Notes: generated by a model not told the origin, from the letters alone. Positions 17,437 to 26,912 are shown, numbered from the stretch's first letter. The stretch: DNA of 64,000 bases from Lacticaseibacillus mingshuiensis (GCF_016861785.1 NZ_BOLS01000009.1:1-64000), one strand, 5' to 3'. Numbers and translations are program-made.

Positions 17437-18585
17437 ATGACAAAATTCAATACCCGCCTCGTTCACGGCACGCCACTCAACGACAACAATACTGGTGCGA
17501 TCAATCCACCCGTTTACACGACCTCGACCTTCGAGTTTCCTAATGCGGAAAGTGACGTCCGCTGGGATTACAGCCGCTCGGGCAACCCGACCCGCGAGTT
17601 TTTGGAAAAACAGGTCGCAGATCTTGAAGAAGGCGCCGCGGCGTTCGCATTTTCCTCAGGGCTGGCCGCCATCCACGGGACGCTGACGATTTTTGCCCCT
17701 GGCGACCACATCATCGTCGGTGACACGGTCTATGGCGGTACCTGGCGCTTGATCAATGGGTATTTTGCCAAGCACGGCCTCAGCTTTACCGCCGTTGACA
17801 CTCGCGACCTCGCCGCCGTCGAAACCGCGATTCAGCCCAACACGAAGGCTATCTATTTTGAGACCTTCACCAACCCACTGCTTCATGTGACGGATGTGCG
17901 CAAGATCGCGGCCTTGGCGAAAAAACACGACCTGCTCACGATCGTCGATAACACCTTCCTGACCCCGTATCTCCAGCAGCCACTGACGCTGGGCGCCGAC
18001 ATTGTGCTGCACTCCGCCACCAAATATCTAGGTGGCCACTCGGATCTGGTCGCCGGCATCGTTGTCACCAAAACAGCCGAATTGGGCGCGCAGATCTATT
18101 TTGCCCAAAATGGCCTCGGCGGCGTGCTCTCACCGCGTGACGCGGAGCTGGTTCGGCGCGGCATTGAGACTCTGGCCGTCCGGATGGATCGCGAAGACGC
18201 CAATGCCCAAGCCATCGCCGAATTTTTCCACGACTCGGAGGCGGCAACGGTCGTGCATTACCCTGGCCTGCCGGATGATCCGGATCACGCGGTCGCGGCA
18301 AGCGAGACAAATGGCTACGGTGCGGTACTGTCCGTGGAGCTGGCGCCGACCATCGATGCCAGCCGCTTCGTCGACGAGCTGAAATTGTTCCGGCTGGCCG
18401 TTTCGCTGGGCTCCGTGTCCAGCCTCGCCGAATTGCCGTACACCATGACCCATGCGGAACTGCCAGTGGCGGACCGCTTGGCCGTTGGCATCACCCCACA
18501 GCTGGTGCGGCTGGCAGTCGGACTCGAGGACATCGACGACTTGCTTGGCGACATCAAACAGGCGCTGGCCAAAGCTGAAAAATAG
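17437..18585 (+). CDS. Cystathionine gamma-synthase / beta- or gamma-lyase family enzyme
   Basis: A PLP-dependent enzyme (382 aa) of the Cys/Met metabolism family. The PLP lysine is Lys196 in [25 protein letters not shown] near residue 45 and GLAAIHGTL near 76 are the usual phosphate and cofactor contacts. Members include MetB, MetC and MccB, which make or cleave cystathionine; sequence reading cannot separate them. It is the last gene of the T-box controlled operon, 23 bases after the binding protein, so import of a sulfur amino acid and its conversion are regulated together. Confidence 0.9.
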   Translation: MTKFNTRLVHGTPLNDNNTGAINPPVYTTSTFEFPNAESDVRWDYSRSGNPTREFLEKQVADLEEGAAAFAFSSGLAAIHGTLTIFAPGDHIIVGDTVYGGTWRLINGYFAKHGLSFTAVDTRDLAAVETAIQPNTKAIYFETFTNPLLHVTDVRKIAALAKKHDLLTIVDNTFLTPYLQQPLTLGADIVLHSATKYLGGHSDLVAGIVVTKTAELGAQIYFAQNGLGGVLSPRDAELVRRGIETLAVRMDREDANAQAIAEFFHDSEAATVVHYPGLPDDPDHAVAASETNGYGAVLSVELAPTIDASRFVDELKLFRLAVSLGSVSSLAELPYTMTHAELPVADRLAVGITPQLVRLAVGLEDIDDLLGDIKQALAKAEK

Positions 18586-18655
18586 GTCTGGACAAGTCGT
18601 ATTGCAGCCTTTGCTAGGCTTTTCAAACTCGCTGTCGCCATGATATAGTGAGCAA

Positions 18656-18758
18656 GTGAGGGGCCGTTTAAGAGCGACCCCACAGCCTGCATAACAGTTG
18701 GCTTCAGTTGATAAAGATCGTCAGACTTCTGCCAAAAAGTCTACTGACGGTCTTTTTG
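18656..18758 (+). ncRNA. Candidate antitoxin RNA facing a small hydrophobic peptide gene
   Basis: An extended -10 element TGATATAGT (18641-18649) stands before a stretch ending in a hairpin (18716-18753) with a T-run. The hairpin overlaps the last codons of the small peptide gene on the other strand. AGCCTGCATA (18684-18693) recurs at 18882-18891, so the RNA could pair with the 5' leader of the peptide mRNA as well as with its 3' end. This is the geometry of convergent type I toxin-antitoxin loci. Confidence 0.5.
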
Positions 18759-18848
18759 TTTGTCATTAAACGCCTTTACGAGCTCGACGATCGCGGCTAC
18801 TAAGTCAACCAGCAACTTAAGTAGTACGATCACCTCGGCGAGAGACAT
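18741..18848 (-). CDS. Small hydrophobic peptide, candidate type I toxin
   Basis: The peptide has 35 residues: a short N-terminal MSLAEV, one strongly hydrophobic helix of about 20 residues, and a charged tail KAFNDKQKDRQ. This is the build of membrane-acting type I toxins and holin-like small peptides of lactobacilli. A very strong ribosome-binding site (AAGGGAGGTG) precedes the ATG at 18848; an upstream in-frame ATG at 18923 has none and would add a hydrophilic stretch. Its stop codon lies inside the terminator hairpin of the opposing transcript. No named family is assigned. Confidence 0.55.
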   Translation of the reverse strand: MSLAEVIVLLKLLVDLVAAIVELVKAFNDKQKDRQ

Positions 18849-19219
18849 CCTGGGCACCTCCCTTCTGTTTAGAGTTATGAGAGCCTGCATAGGCACCAAC
18901 TCCTCGCATCTTGGATTAGCCAACCGTCATCACAATGCTGCGAATCCAGTTTACAGGGTCACGCGAATTTCTGTCTACCACCTCTCAGCCTTGTCACGCC
19001 GCCTGTTCACCGTGTTTTCACGCACAAGCCATCCGCATCTTCGCGCTTCACACGCACACGCCACTCGCGATCATCATCGTGAATGGCGTGTTTCCGTCTC
19101 AGCTGCTTCCCTCACCACCTGTCGTACCATTTATGCGAACGAACATTTGCGTAAGACGACTATTTTCTTAACGATTTTTCGGTATACTGACGTCAAACAA
19201 GGATGAGGAGGCCCGACAA
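18849..19219. other. Intergenic: peptide mRNA leader and hydrolase promoter region
   Basis: The left part is the presumed 5' leader of the small peptide mRNA (minus strand). The right part contains TATACT (about 19188-19193) and GAGGAGG before the hydrolase start. No further gene is supported; the open frames here lack start signals. Confidence 0.45.
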
Positions 19220-20062
19220 ATGAAAAAGCATCTCTGGTTTCTCTTGGCGGGCATCCTCGCTGCGGCGGCCATCGTGATCTTCGCCGCGACACCGCGTCAG
19301 ACCACCGCTGCCCATGAACAAGCGCCGGTCACGTTGTATCTGCACGGCCACTTCGGCAATGCGCATTCGATGCAAGCGCTCATGACGCGCGCCGAACAAG
19401 TCGATAATGCCCAACAAGTCCTCACCGCAACCGTCGATCCGCACGGCCACGTCACCTTCACCGGGCATTGGCTCGCGCGGGTGCGCCGGCCGCTGGTCAA
19501 GGTGGTGTTCCAGGACAACCGCACGCTCAATTACGACCTCATCTCCGACTGGCTCCATAACGTCCTGGTGGGCTTGCGTGCGCGCTATGGGGTGAAAAAA
19601 TTCAACATCGTCGCTCATTCGCTGGGCAACGCCGCTGTCCTGTATTATGAATTACGGTATGGAAAAGACCGCCAGCTCCCCCAGTTGCAGCGCTATGCGG
19701 CGATCGCTGGCAATTTTGATGGGATTCCCGGCATGCATATGCAGCCGCGCAACAATCGCATTCAGCGAAGCGGCCAGCCGCGGTTCCTCGCGCCCGATTT
19801 TCGCCGGGCAATGCTCGATCGCGACAGCATTCCGGCCGGCCAGATCGATTTTCTCAACATTTACGGCGACTGGGATGACACCGGCAGTGATGGCCGGATC
19901 TTCAACGCCTCATCACGCGCCCTCGGCTGGCTGGTCGCCGGCCGCGCCCGCAGTTATCGCGAGGCCAAGTTCACCGGGGCGCAGGCCCAGCATAGTCAGC
20001 TTCGCACCAATCCCAAAGTCGCCCGCACCGTTGATGAATTTCTATGGAAGGCACGAAAATAG
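19220..20062 (+). CDS. DUF915-type alpha/beta hydrolase, membrane-anchored or secreted
   Basis: The protein (280 aa) begins with a short basic segment and a hydrophobic helix (residues 5-22), a signal peptide or anchor, so it probably acts outside the membrane. LHGHFGN forms the oxyanion region, and the nucleophile elbow is AHSLGN (Ser at about 137). These, the length and the C-terminal HSQL fit the DUF915 alpha/beta hydrolases common in lactobacilli. The substrate is unknown. It is monocistronic, with a bidirectional terminator behind it. Confidence 0.85.
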   Translation: MKKHLWFLLAGILAAAAIVIFAATPRQTTAAHEQAPVTLYLHGHFGNAHSMQALMTRAEQVDNAQQVLTATVDPHGHVTFTGHWLARVRRPLVKVVFQDNRTLNYDLISDWLHNVLVGLRARYGVKKFNIVAHSLGNAAVLYYELRYGKDRQLPQLQRYAAIAGNFDGIPGMHMQPRNNRIQRSGQPRFLAPDFRRAMLDRDSIPAGQIDFLNIYGDWDDTGSDGRIFNASSRALGWLVAGRARSYREAKFTGAQAQHSQLRTNPKVARTVDEFLWKARK

Positions 20063-20075
20063 TATGTGGAGATGC

Positions 20076-20106
20076 AAAAGGACCTGGCAAATGCCAGGTC
20101 CTTTTT
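20076..20106. terminator. Bidirectional terminator
   Basis: AAAAGGACCTGGCA and TGCCAGGTCCTTTT pair perfectly between two convergent genes (hydrolase and DUF4097 protein). Confidence 0.85.
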
Positions 20107-20135
20107 GCTTACACATCCAACGTTTTCACAATCGA

Positions 20136-22262
20136 TCAAGCCTGGATCGACACATCTCCGCTGGCGCTTGTTGCGGTCAACGTGGCCGCTCCGCCAATGC
20201 CAACGGTGCCGACATGATGATGCGCTTCCCGAGTCGTAAATCGCAGCGGCTGGCGCGTCCGTTCAGAAAGCTCGCCGTCATCGGAGCTCAAATCGAACGC
20301 GAAGGTCGCAGTCGGCCCCAGCTTGGCGCGCACATCCCCGTCTTCTGCGGACAGGGAGACGTCTGCGGCCAGCGCTGGCTGGGTGAACAGCACATCGCCG
20401 CTTTCCGAGGACAGCGTGACCGCGCCACCGAGCTGATCGCCGCGCACATCGCCGTCGCTGGCACTGGCCACGATTGCAGGCGCCGCCGCTTGACTCAGCG
20501 TCACGTCACCACTATCGGCGGACGCGACGATCGTGGTGACAGCCTTCAACAAGCTTGCATGCACATTGCCATCGTCGCTGCTGAGCGTCAGGGCGCCTGT
20601 TTCGCTGGTCAGTTGGAAAACAGCCAGATCCCCGTTTGCACTCGTCAGCGTCGCATCAGCCGCAGCTTTGACCCGCTCGATGTGCACATCCCCGTCATCA
20701 CCGGACACCGTAAGCTGACCGGCCTTGATGCCGATCAGCGTCACGTCCCCGCTTTCAGACGTCGCGGTCAACGCCCCAGCAATCATGCTTTGCGCCAGCT
20801 GAAGGTCGCCATCCTCCGTCGTCAGGGTGACCTCCCCTGATGCGGTCAGCCCGTCGCCCGAGATGTCGCCATCCTCAGAAGTCGCGGTCAGATCGCCCAC
20901 CTGAAGCTGGTGCAGCCGAATGTCGCCGTCTTCGCTGACAATGGTGAGCGGCGCCGCCAAATTGAGCTGGCTCGCGGCCACATCCCCGGATTCCGTGGTG
21001 ATGGTCAGACTGCCATGATAGCTGGTCGGAATTTTCACCGTGATGTGCGCCCAGAAACCGAAGCGATGGCCATTGATCGTCACGCGCAGCGACGACACCG
21101 GATGATCGCCGCCTTCGACGCTCACCGTCCCGCCTTCATTGACCAAGTGGCCATAATACGCCCGTTTCGCCGTGGAAAATGCTTCCTGGACCACCAACTC
21201 ATCCGTATCTCCGGCCACCAAGGTGACATCATCCACGGGGTAGTTAATGGTGATGTCCGATACCCCTGCCAGCGACGCCGTCATGGTATTGTCGACGGCA
21301 AGGGCTGCGTCCGCGTCTTCGCCTGTCTGCGCAGCGGCCGCCGCTTTCGCCTGCTTGGCATAGTGGCGACTGGCCTCGGCCAAGGCCTGGGCCTGCGCTG
21401 CCTGTTCCCTGCCGGCATCCCGCGCTGCTTGCGCCTGATCATAGGCTTCCTGCTGGATGTCTTGGGCCGCCTCGCGCGCCGCTTTTTGCAGCTCGCCTTT
21501 ACTTTGGCCCAGCGCCCGGCGAATCTGGTCTTGCGCCTGCGCCATCGCAGCCTGGGCCTGACGCCGCGCCGCACGGGCAATTGCGGCAAACGAATTCCGG
21601 TCGTCGGCATCCTGGGCCCCATCGCCAGCACCTTGTTCCGCACCCGAGTGATCTTCGGCCTTGTCCTCGGTCGCCTGACCCTTTTCCGCCGCATTTCCGC
21701 CGTCCTGATCAGCACCCTCGGCATCCACTGGTCCGTCCGCTTCTTCGCCAAAGTCCGCGAACTGGGCGTCGATTGCCGCATCGATCTTATCATCAAGGTC
21801 CTGGTCGTCGTCGCCAAATGCCCCGTTGACCTGCGCCTCGACCATTGCGTTGATGTCCGCGATCTGCTTGTCGATCGCTGCATCGAGCTGATGGTCAAAA
21901 TCGGGCGCAGCAGGCGGAACTGGCGGGTCAGGCACGCCATCATCTGGCCCCACCGCAGTCACATCCGGCACAGCCCCATTGGCATCATCCGAAGTGGCCG
22001 TCGTGTCTTCCGCATCCGCCGCCCCACGACCAGAATCCGCTTCAGCCGCCGTTTCCTGCAGAAGGTCGCTGATGTCGCCGAATTCCTGCCAGGCCTGCAT
22101 CGCGGCATCGCGCGGGGCAATGCCGTGTTCGCGTTTTTCCTGGGCGGCCGCGGCCAGGTCATCGCGAATCTCGTCGCGAAGATCGACCATCGCCTGACTC
22201 GCTGGATATTTTGCAAATGCCGCATCTAGCTGTTCATCAATTGCTGCATACATCTCATTCAT
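20136..22262 (-). CDS. HAAS/DUF4097 beta-strand repeat protein
   Basis: The protein (708 aa) has four zones. Residues 1-75 resemble the alpha-helical HAAS/DUF1700 domain that usually follows PadR genes. Residues 75-220 are very acidic (D/E/A-rich). Residues 225-310 are Ala/Gln/Arg-rich with coiled-coil character. Residues 330-708 form a DUF4097-type repeat domain in which S-x-D/E-x-GDV/I recurs about every 20 residues, suggesting a long beta-solenoid. No signal peptide or membrane helix is seen, so it is probably cytoplasmic. GGGAGG precedes the start at 22262, two bases after the padR stop codon. The long acidic linker is unusual. Function is unknown. Confidence 0.8.
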   Translation of the reverse strand: MNEMYAAIDEQLDAAFAKYPASQAMVDLRDEIRDDLAAAAQEKREHGIAPRDAAMQAWQEFGDISDLLQETAAEADSGRGAADAEDTTATSDDANGAVPDVTAVGPDDGVPDPPVPPAAPDFDHQLDAAIDKQIADINAMVEAQVNGAFGDDDQDLDDKIDAAIDAQFADFGEEADGPVDAEGADQDGGNAAEKGQATEDKAEDHSGAEQGAGDGAQDADDRNSFAAIARAARRQAQAAMAQAQDQIRRALGQSKGELQKAAREAAQDIQQEAYDQAQAARDAGREQAAQAQALAEASRHYAKQAKAAAAAQTGEDADAALAVDNTMTASLAGVSDITINYPVDDVTLVAGDTDELVVQEAFSTAKRAYYGHLVNEGGTVSVEGGDHPVSSLRVTINGHRFGFWAHITVKIPTSYHGSLTITTESGDVAASQLNLAAPLTIVSEDGDIRLHQLQVGDLTATSEDGDISGDGLTASGEVTLTTEDGDLQLAQSMIAGALTATSESGDVTLIGIKAGQLTVSGDDGDVHIERVKAAADATLTSANGDLAVFQLTSETGALTLSSDDGNVHASLLKAVTTIVASADSGDVTLSQAAAPAIVASASDGDVRGDQLGGAVTLSSESGDVLFTQPALAADVSLSAEDGDVRAKLGPTATFAFDLSSDDGELSERTRQPLRFTTREAHHHVGTVGIGGAATLTATSASGDVSIQA

Positions 22263-22264
22263 CT

Positions 22265-22597
22265 TTACAGCCTCCCGTTGATCAACGTGTCGATCGTCTT
22301 GGCCGCCAGTTGCCAATTGGCCCGCTCGTCTGTCAGCTCGATCTTGCCCGTTTTTGTGATCTGATAATATTTGCGCCGGCCGCCTTGGCTTTCATCGCCC
22401 CAGTGACTGGCGATCAGTCCCGCATTTTCCAATCGTTTGAAAACAGTGTACAGGGTCGCTTCATTGATCTCATAAGCCCCGCCACTGAGCGCGGCGATGT
22501 CTTTGGTCACCTGGTAGCCGTAGCTTTCGCCTTGCGCCAGCACGTTCAAAACGATCGCGCTGAGATAACCGCGTACCATGTCTTTGGATACTTCCAC
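22265..22597 (-). CDS. PadR-family transcriptional regulator
   Basis: A 110-residue winged-helix regulator with the PadR pattern: LVL-type helix LNVLAQGESYGYQVTKDI, then INEATLYTVFKRLENAGLI and GGRRKYYQITKTGK in the wing. It starts with GTG at 22597 behind AAAGGAGG; upstream codons in the same frame have no such site. It is directly followed by the DUF4097 gene. PadR-like repressors with this type of partner usually control their own operon and respond to membrane or antibiotic stress. Confidence 0.9.
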   Translation of the reverse strand: MEVSKDMVRGYLSAIVLNVLAQGESYGYQVTKDIAALSGGAYEINEATLYTVFKRLENAGLIASHWGDESQGGRRKYYQITKTGKIELTDERANWQLAAKTIDTLINGRL

Positions 22598-22769
22598 GTT
22601 GCTCCCTCCTTTTGATGAGGCAACTATAGCATAATTACTTTGTTGAGAATAGTACTTTCCAAAGAAATTTAATCTGCTCATCAAATTCGGGCCTCCACCC
22701 CGTCATCCCGCGAGCCTACGCACCTTGAATCAAAAACAGCGCGCCATCACTGACACGCCGCCGTTTTCG

Positions 22770-24548
22770 CTATTCAAATTGCGCGTTGTAAAGCCGCGCG
22801 TAGACACCATTTTGCGCCATCAACCCATCGTGGGTGCCGATCTCTTGCACCTGGCCGTCCTCGAGCACCACGATCTGATCGGCGTTATGGACCGTCGACA
22901 AGCGGTGCGCGATCACCAGCGAGGTCCGTGCGACCAGCAGATTGTCGAGGGCATGTTGAATCGCTTTTTCCGATTCATTATCCAGCGCCGCCGTGGCCTC
23001 ATCCAAAATGATCACCGGCGCATCCTTCAGTAGCGCCCGGGCAATGGCCAGCCGCTGTTTTTGGCCACCGGAAAGTTTGACGCCGCGCTCCCCGACCGGC
23101 GTGGCCAGCCCCTGCGGCAATGTCTGAATAAACCCATCCAGATCCGCCAGCCGCACCACATTTTCAACTTCGGCCGTGGTTGCGCTAGGCCGGCCGTATA
23201 AAATGTTATCTGCGATCGTTCCGTCGATCACGTAGACATCCTGCGACACCACCGCGATGTGCTGGCGGAGACTCGCCAGTGTCACGTCCCGGATCTCCTG
23301 GCCGTCGAGCAAAATGTGGCCGCTATCGATGTCATAAAGGCGCGTCAACAGTTTCGTGATCGTGGTCTTCCCCGAACCCGAATGGCCGACCAATGCGGTG
23401 GTCTGGCCGACTGGAATGTCGAAACTGACATGATCCAGCGTCGGATGCGACTTGTCGCGGGCGCGGTCATACGTGAAGGTCACTTCTTGCAAGTGAATGC
23501 CGTCATGCAGCTCCGCGAGCGGCTGGGCGGCCGGCGCGTCGATCACTTTGGGCGTTGCCACCATGATCGACTTGATGCGGCCATAAGAAACCAGCGCCTG
23601 TTGCAACTGATTGAGCATCCGAGTCAGCGATTGAATCGGGGCCTGCACCATCCCGACATAGGTCAGATAGGCCACCAGCGCGCCGATCGTCAGGCCGCCG
23701 CGCATGATGAAAAACGCGCCAAGCGACAGCACGATCGCCGTCCCCAACGCATTGACCCCATCGATCAGCGGGGAAAATAGGGCCTGATTGCGCCCCGCGT
23801 CGATCATGTCGGCCTTATTTTCCTGGGCGATGGCGTCGAAGCGATCCGCCTCAAGCTGCTCGCTCGTGTAAGACTTGATCAGGTCGATCTGGGTGAGCGT
23901 CTGTTGCATCTGGTTGGACATCCGCGCCTGTTGCGCCCGAGCGCGCCGAAACGCGTTGCGGATTCGCACCCGGAACACGCGGTACACGAGGAACTCCAGC
24001 GGGAAGGTCAAAAAGACGGCCAGCGCCATTTGCCAATTGATCCAAAAGATCATCGCCAGCACCCCGACAAACGTGAATAAATTGCCGATCATGCTGAGCA
24101 TGTTGCTGGAGATCAACCCCTGCAGGTTGGAGATATCCGACGTCAGCCGCGTCATCAGATCACCGGTGCGGCTTTCCTCAAAAAATGCGGTGTCCTGCCC
24201 CAGAATATACTGGAACAAGTCGTTGCGCAGATCCGTGATCGCATTTTGGCTCATCACCGTCATGTAATACATGGAAAAATAATTCAGCAGGCCCAGCGCC
24301 AGCGCCGTCAACAAAAGCAGGCCGATCACCGCCGCCAGATGCGCCAGATTTTTCTCCGGAATCACCTTATCGATAATGTTCTGCTCGATCTGCGGCATCA
24401 CGAACTGCAGCGCCGTGATCAGCGTCAGCGCAAGCACGTTGACGATGAGCAGACACTTGTTGTTCAGGACCTTGCTGAAAACAAAACTGAACATCTCAGG
24501 CAAACTGGTGGGTTGCTCACTGGTGTCCGCTGAAGCGGGTTCTTTCAT
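22770..24548 (-). CDS. ABC exporter, fused permease and ATPase
   Basis: The protein (592 aa) is a half-transporter with a six-helix type 1 exporter domain (residues ~25-330) and a C-terminal ATPase carrying GHSGSGKTT, LSGGQKQR and VIILDEATAALD. It is of the MsbA/LmrA/BmrA multidrug and lipid exporter type, expected to work as a homodimer. The start at 24548 has AAAGAGG ten bases upstream. No partner half-transporter is next to it. The substrate is unknown. Confidence 0.9.
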   Translation of the reverse strand: MKEPASADTSEQPTSLPEMFSFVFSKVLNNKCLLIVNVLALTLITALQFVMPQIEQNIIDKVIPEKNLAHLAAVIGLLLLTALALGLLNYFSMYYMTVMSQNAITDLRNDLFQYILGQDTAFFEESRTGDLMTRLTSDISNLQGLISSNMLSMIGNLFTFVGVLAMIFWINWQMALAVFLTFPLEFLVYRVFRVRIRNAFRRARAQQARMSNQMQQTLTQIDLIKSYTSEQLEADRFDAIAQENKADMIDAGRNQALFSPLIDGVNALGTAIVLSLGAFFIMRGGLTIGALVAYLTYVGMVQAPIQSLTRMLNQLQQALVSYGRIKSIMVATPKVIDAPAAQPLAELHDGIHLQEVTFTYDRARDKSHPTLDHVSFDIPVGQTTALVGHSGSGKTTITKLLTRLYDIDSGHILLDGQEIRDVTLASLRQHIAVVSQDVYVIDGTIADNILYGRPSATTAEVENVVRLADLDGFIQTLPQGLATPVGERGVKLSGGQKQRLAIARALLKDAPVIILDEATAALDNESEKAIQHALDNLLVARTSLVIAHRLSTVHNADQIVVLEDGQVQEIGTHDGLMAQNGVYARLYNAQFE

Positions 24549-24661
24549 TGACCGCTGCCTCTTTTCTCTAACTGCAAAGCCTCTCGGGCGAAACATTGAC
24601 TGCAAACCTGGACCGTGAATCCAACAAGCGCCGACGTGTCTCGATTCTTCTCGTCAGCCTG

Positions 24662-25459
24662 TTACTTCAAGACCTTCGCCATCACCGTTTTGACGATCAA
24701 CGTGTAATACCACGCCTGGCCATTGACCTCGGGATGCACGCCATCCGCCGTCAGCCAGTCCTTGTGCGGTGCGACCAACTTCGCCCAGTCGATCACCGTG
24801 AAATTGTCGTACGTGCTGGCGGCCTTTTCGATCTCCTGATTGTTGGTCGTCATCCAGCTCGTCTCAGGCGCATAATTCGTCACCCAAAAGACTTGGCGGC
24901 TGGTGCCCACGACGTCCATCACAGCTTTGATCGCGTCGGCATCCACCGGGCCATTGGTGCCCAGACCGACCACGACAACATCCGCGAGCCGCCCCGCCGC
25001 CTGCAACTTCTGGAGCAAGGCCGGGCCTTCACTGACCTGGCGGGAAACCGAGGCGTCCAGCTGAATCTGCGGGAACAATTCCTTCAGCCCATAATCGGAT
25101 CCCAGCATCACGGAATCCCCGACCGCCGAGATCTGCAACGTCTTCGCAACTTGGATCATCTCATAGGTCAAGCCGTACTTTTTGTATGCCTTATAAAGCG
25201 GGTCCGCCGCCATTTCCGAGGCAAGCTTGGCCTTGCTCGAGGAGGCCGCGATCGAACTGGCCTTTTTTGACTCGGCAATGGAACTGGCCTTTGCCCGGCT
25301 CGCCGATTGGGACGACGCGCGGGACAGCGACGTCTCACGCGCTTTGACGGCCTGTTGTTGATGCACGAAAAATGCGGTGCCGACGCCAGCAATGATCAGG
25401 ATGACCGCGATGATCACCCAGATCATCCGGTGGTTTTGGTGATGTTGTTGCGCTCTCAT
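24662..25459 (-). CDS. Membrane-anchored SGNH-hydrolase-like protein
   Basis: The protein (265 aa) has one N-terminal transmembrane helix (~12-32), a Ser/Ala/Lys-rich stalk (40-80) and an extracellular SGNH domain with AVGDSVMLG (block I Ser), GLGTNG (block III Asn) and DGVHP (block V Asp-His). This domain is the same type as the C-terminal part of OatA-like peptidoglycan O-acetyltransferases, but the ten-helix acyltransferase-3 half is missing, and no such gene is next to it. It may transfer or remove acyl groups on wall polymers; the acyl donor partner is not evident. Confidence 0.82.
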   Translation of the reverse strand: MRAQQHHQNHRMIWVIIAVILIIAGVGTAFFVHQQQAVKARETSLSRASSQSASRAKASSIAESKKASSIAASSSKAKLASEMAADPLYKAYKKYGLTYEMIQVAKTLQISAVGDSVMLGSDYGLKELFPQIQLDASVSRQVSEGPALLQKLQAAGRLADVVVVGLGTNGPVDADAIKAVMDVVGTSRQVFWVTNYAPETSWMTTNNQEIEKAASTYDNFTVIDWAKLVAPHKDWLTADGVHPEVNGQAWYYTLIVKTVMAKVLK

Positions 25460-25655
25460 AAGACTCCTCCTCAGGCGCCGGGGAGGGCGCGGTCGGACCA
25501 GTCGATCAGTTGATCAGTCGTTGCCCGCGCCGCATCCCCAGTTTCGCCCATTCGCCCATCTGCGACTCAATATCTTTTTATTATATGCCTGCAAGCGTTG
25601 ACATCACAGCCCCTTCCGCTACACTAAAGCCATTGACTTTCAGGAGGGTCCCGAA

Positions 25656-26819
25656 ATGTTTTCTGCGTTGCTTGCCATTATTTATCTCGCCTTTATCAGC
25701 CTGGGTCTGCCGGATTCCCTGATTGGCGCCGGCTGGCCGGTCATGCACACCGCGCTTCATGTTCCGGTCGCTTACGCCGGCATCGTCACGATGATCATTT
25801 CGGCCGACACGATCATTTCCAGTCTTCTGTCCGACCGCCTGACGCGTCGGTTCGGCGCCGGTAAAGTTACCGCGGTCTCCGTGCTGACCACGGCGCTGGC
25901 GCTGCTTGGTTTTTCCGTTGCCGCCCAGTTTTGGCAGCTTTGCCTCTTGGCCATTCCGTATGGGTTGGGCGCAGGCGCGGTGGATGCGGCACTGAACAAT
26001 TTTGTCGCGCTGCATTACCCGAGCCGCACCATGAATTGGCTGCACGCCTGTTGGGGCATCGGCGCCGCCATCAGCCCCTATGTGATGGGCTTCGCTCTGA
26101 CGCATTCACTCGGCTGGCACAGCGGCTACCGCATCATCGGCGTGATTCAGGTCGCCTTGACGATTCTGCTATTTGCAACACTGCCGTTGTGGCGGCAAAA
26201 AGAACAGGCGGCCCGCGCCCATGCCAGTGACAGCCAGCCCCTCACCTGGCGCGAGCTGTTCGGCCTGCGCGGAGTCAAAGAGGTGCTGCTCGCGTTTTTC
26301 GCCTATTGCGCCATGGAACAGACCGCCGCGCTGTGGGCCGCAAGCTACCTAGTCAAAGTCCGGGACGTCTCGCCGGCCGCGGCCGCACGCTTTGCCGCCC
26401 TTTACTACATCGGCATCACAGTGGGACGGCTATTGTCCGGCCTGATCGCCGATCGCCTGGGCGATCAAAACATGTTGCGCCTGGGCACAGGAATCATGCT
26501 GGCAGGCATCGTCTTGATTCTCCTGCCAGTGTCCTCTGCCTTGCCTGCCCTGGCCGGCCTCGTGATCTGCGGACTGGGCAGCGGGCCGATCTACCCGACC
26601 ATCATCCACGAAACGCCGATGAATTTCGGCGCTGCGCACAGCCAGGCCGTCATCGGCGTCGAAATGGCCTTTGCGTACATCGGCACGACCTTCATGCCGC
26701 CGCTGTTCGGCTTTGCGGCAGGCGCGATTGGGCTGGCCAGCTATCCCGTCTTCCTGCTAGTCTTCGGCTTGCTGGTCCTGGTGCCGACTGAACGGTTGAA
26801 TCGGCTAACGGAAAATTAA
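25656..26819 (+). CDS. MFS transporter, FucP/sugar-permease-like group
   Basis: The product (387 aa) is a 12-helix major facilitator with N-terminal LGLPDSLIGAGWPVMH and the motif-A-like loop SDRLTRRFGAGKV; the second half repeats it as ADRLGDQNML. These features fit the COG0738-like fucose/glucose permease group. CAGGAGG precedes the start, and a terminator hairpin follows. The substrate is not certain. Confidence 0.85.
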   Translation: MFSALLAIIYLAFISLGLPDSLIGAGWPVMHTALHVPVAYAGIVTMIISADTIISSLLSDRLTRRFGAGKVTAVSVLTTALALLGFSVAAQFWQLCLLAIPYGLGAGAVDAALNNFVALHYPSRTMNWLHACWGIGAAISPYVMGFALTHSLGWHSGYRIIGVIQVALTILLFATLPLWRQKEQAARAHASDSQPLTWRELFGLRGVKEVLLAFFAYCAMEQTAALWAASYLVKVRDVSPAAAARFAALYYIGITVGRLLSGLIADRLGDQNMLRLGTGIMLAGIVLILLPVSSALPALAGLVICGLGSGPIYPTIIHETPMNFGAAHSQAVIGVEMAFAYIGTTFMPPLFGFAAGAIGLASYPVFLLVFGLLVLVPTERLNRLTEN

Positions 26820-26824
26820 GACAC

Positions 26825-26885
26825 AAAGAAGTCCACCTCGTCTCGCACACGTTTTTCGGTGTAAGGGACAATGTGGACTTTTTTT
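26825..26885 (+). terminator. Terminator after the MFS gene
   Basis: AAAGAAGTCCAC and GTGGACTTTTTTT pair around a loop of about 36 bases and end in a T-run. Confidence 0.7.
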
Positions 26886-26912
26886 ACGTACCCGTGACTG
26901 TGGCCAGCGTTC

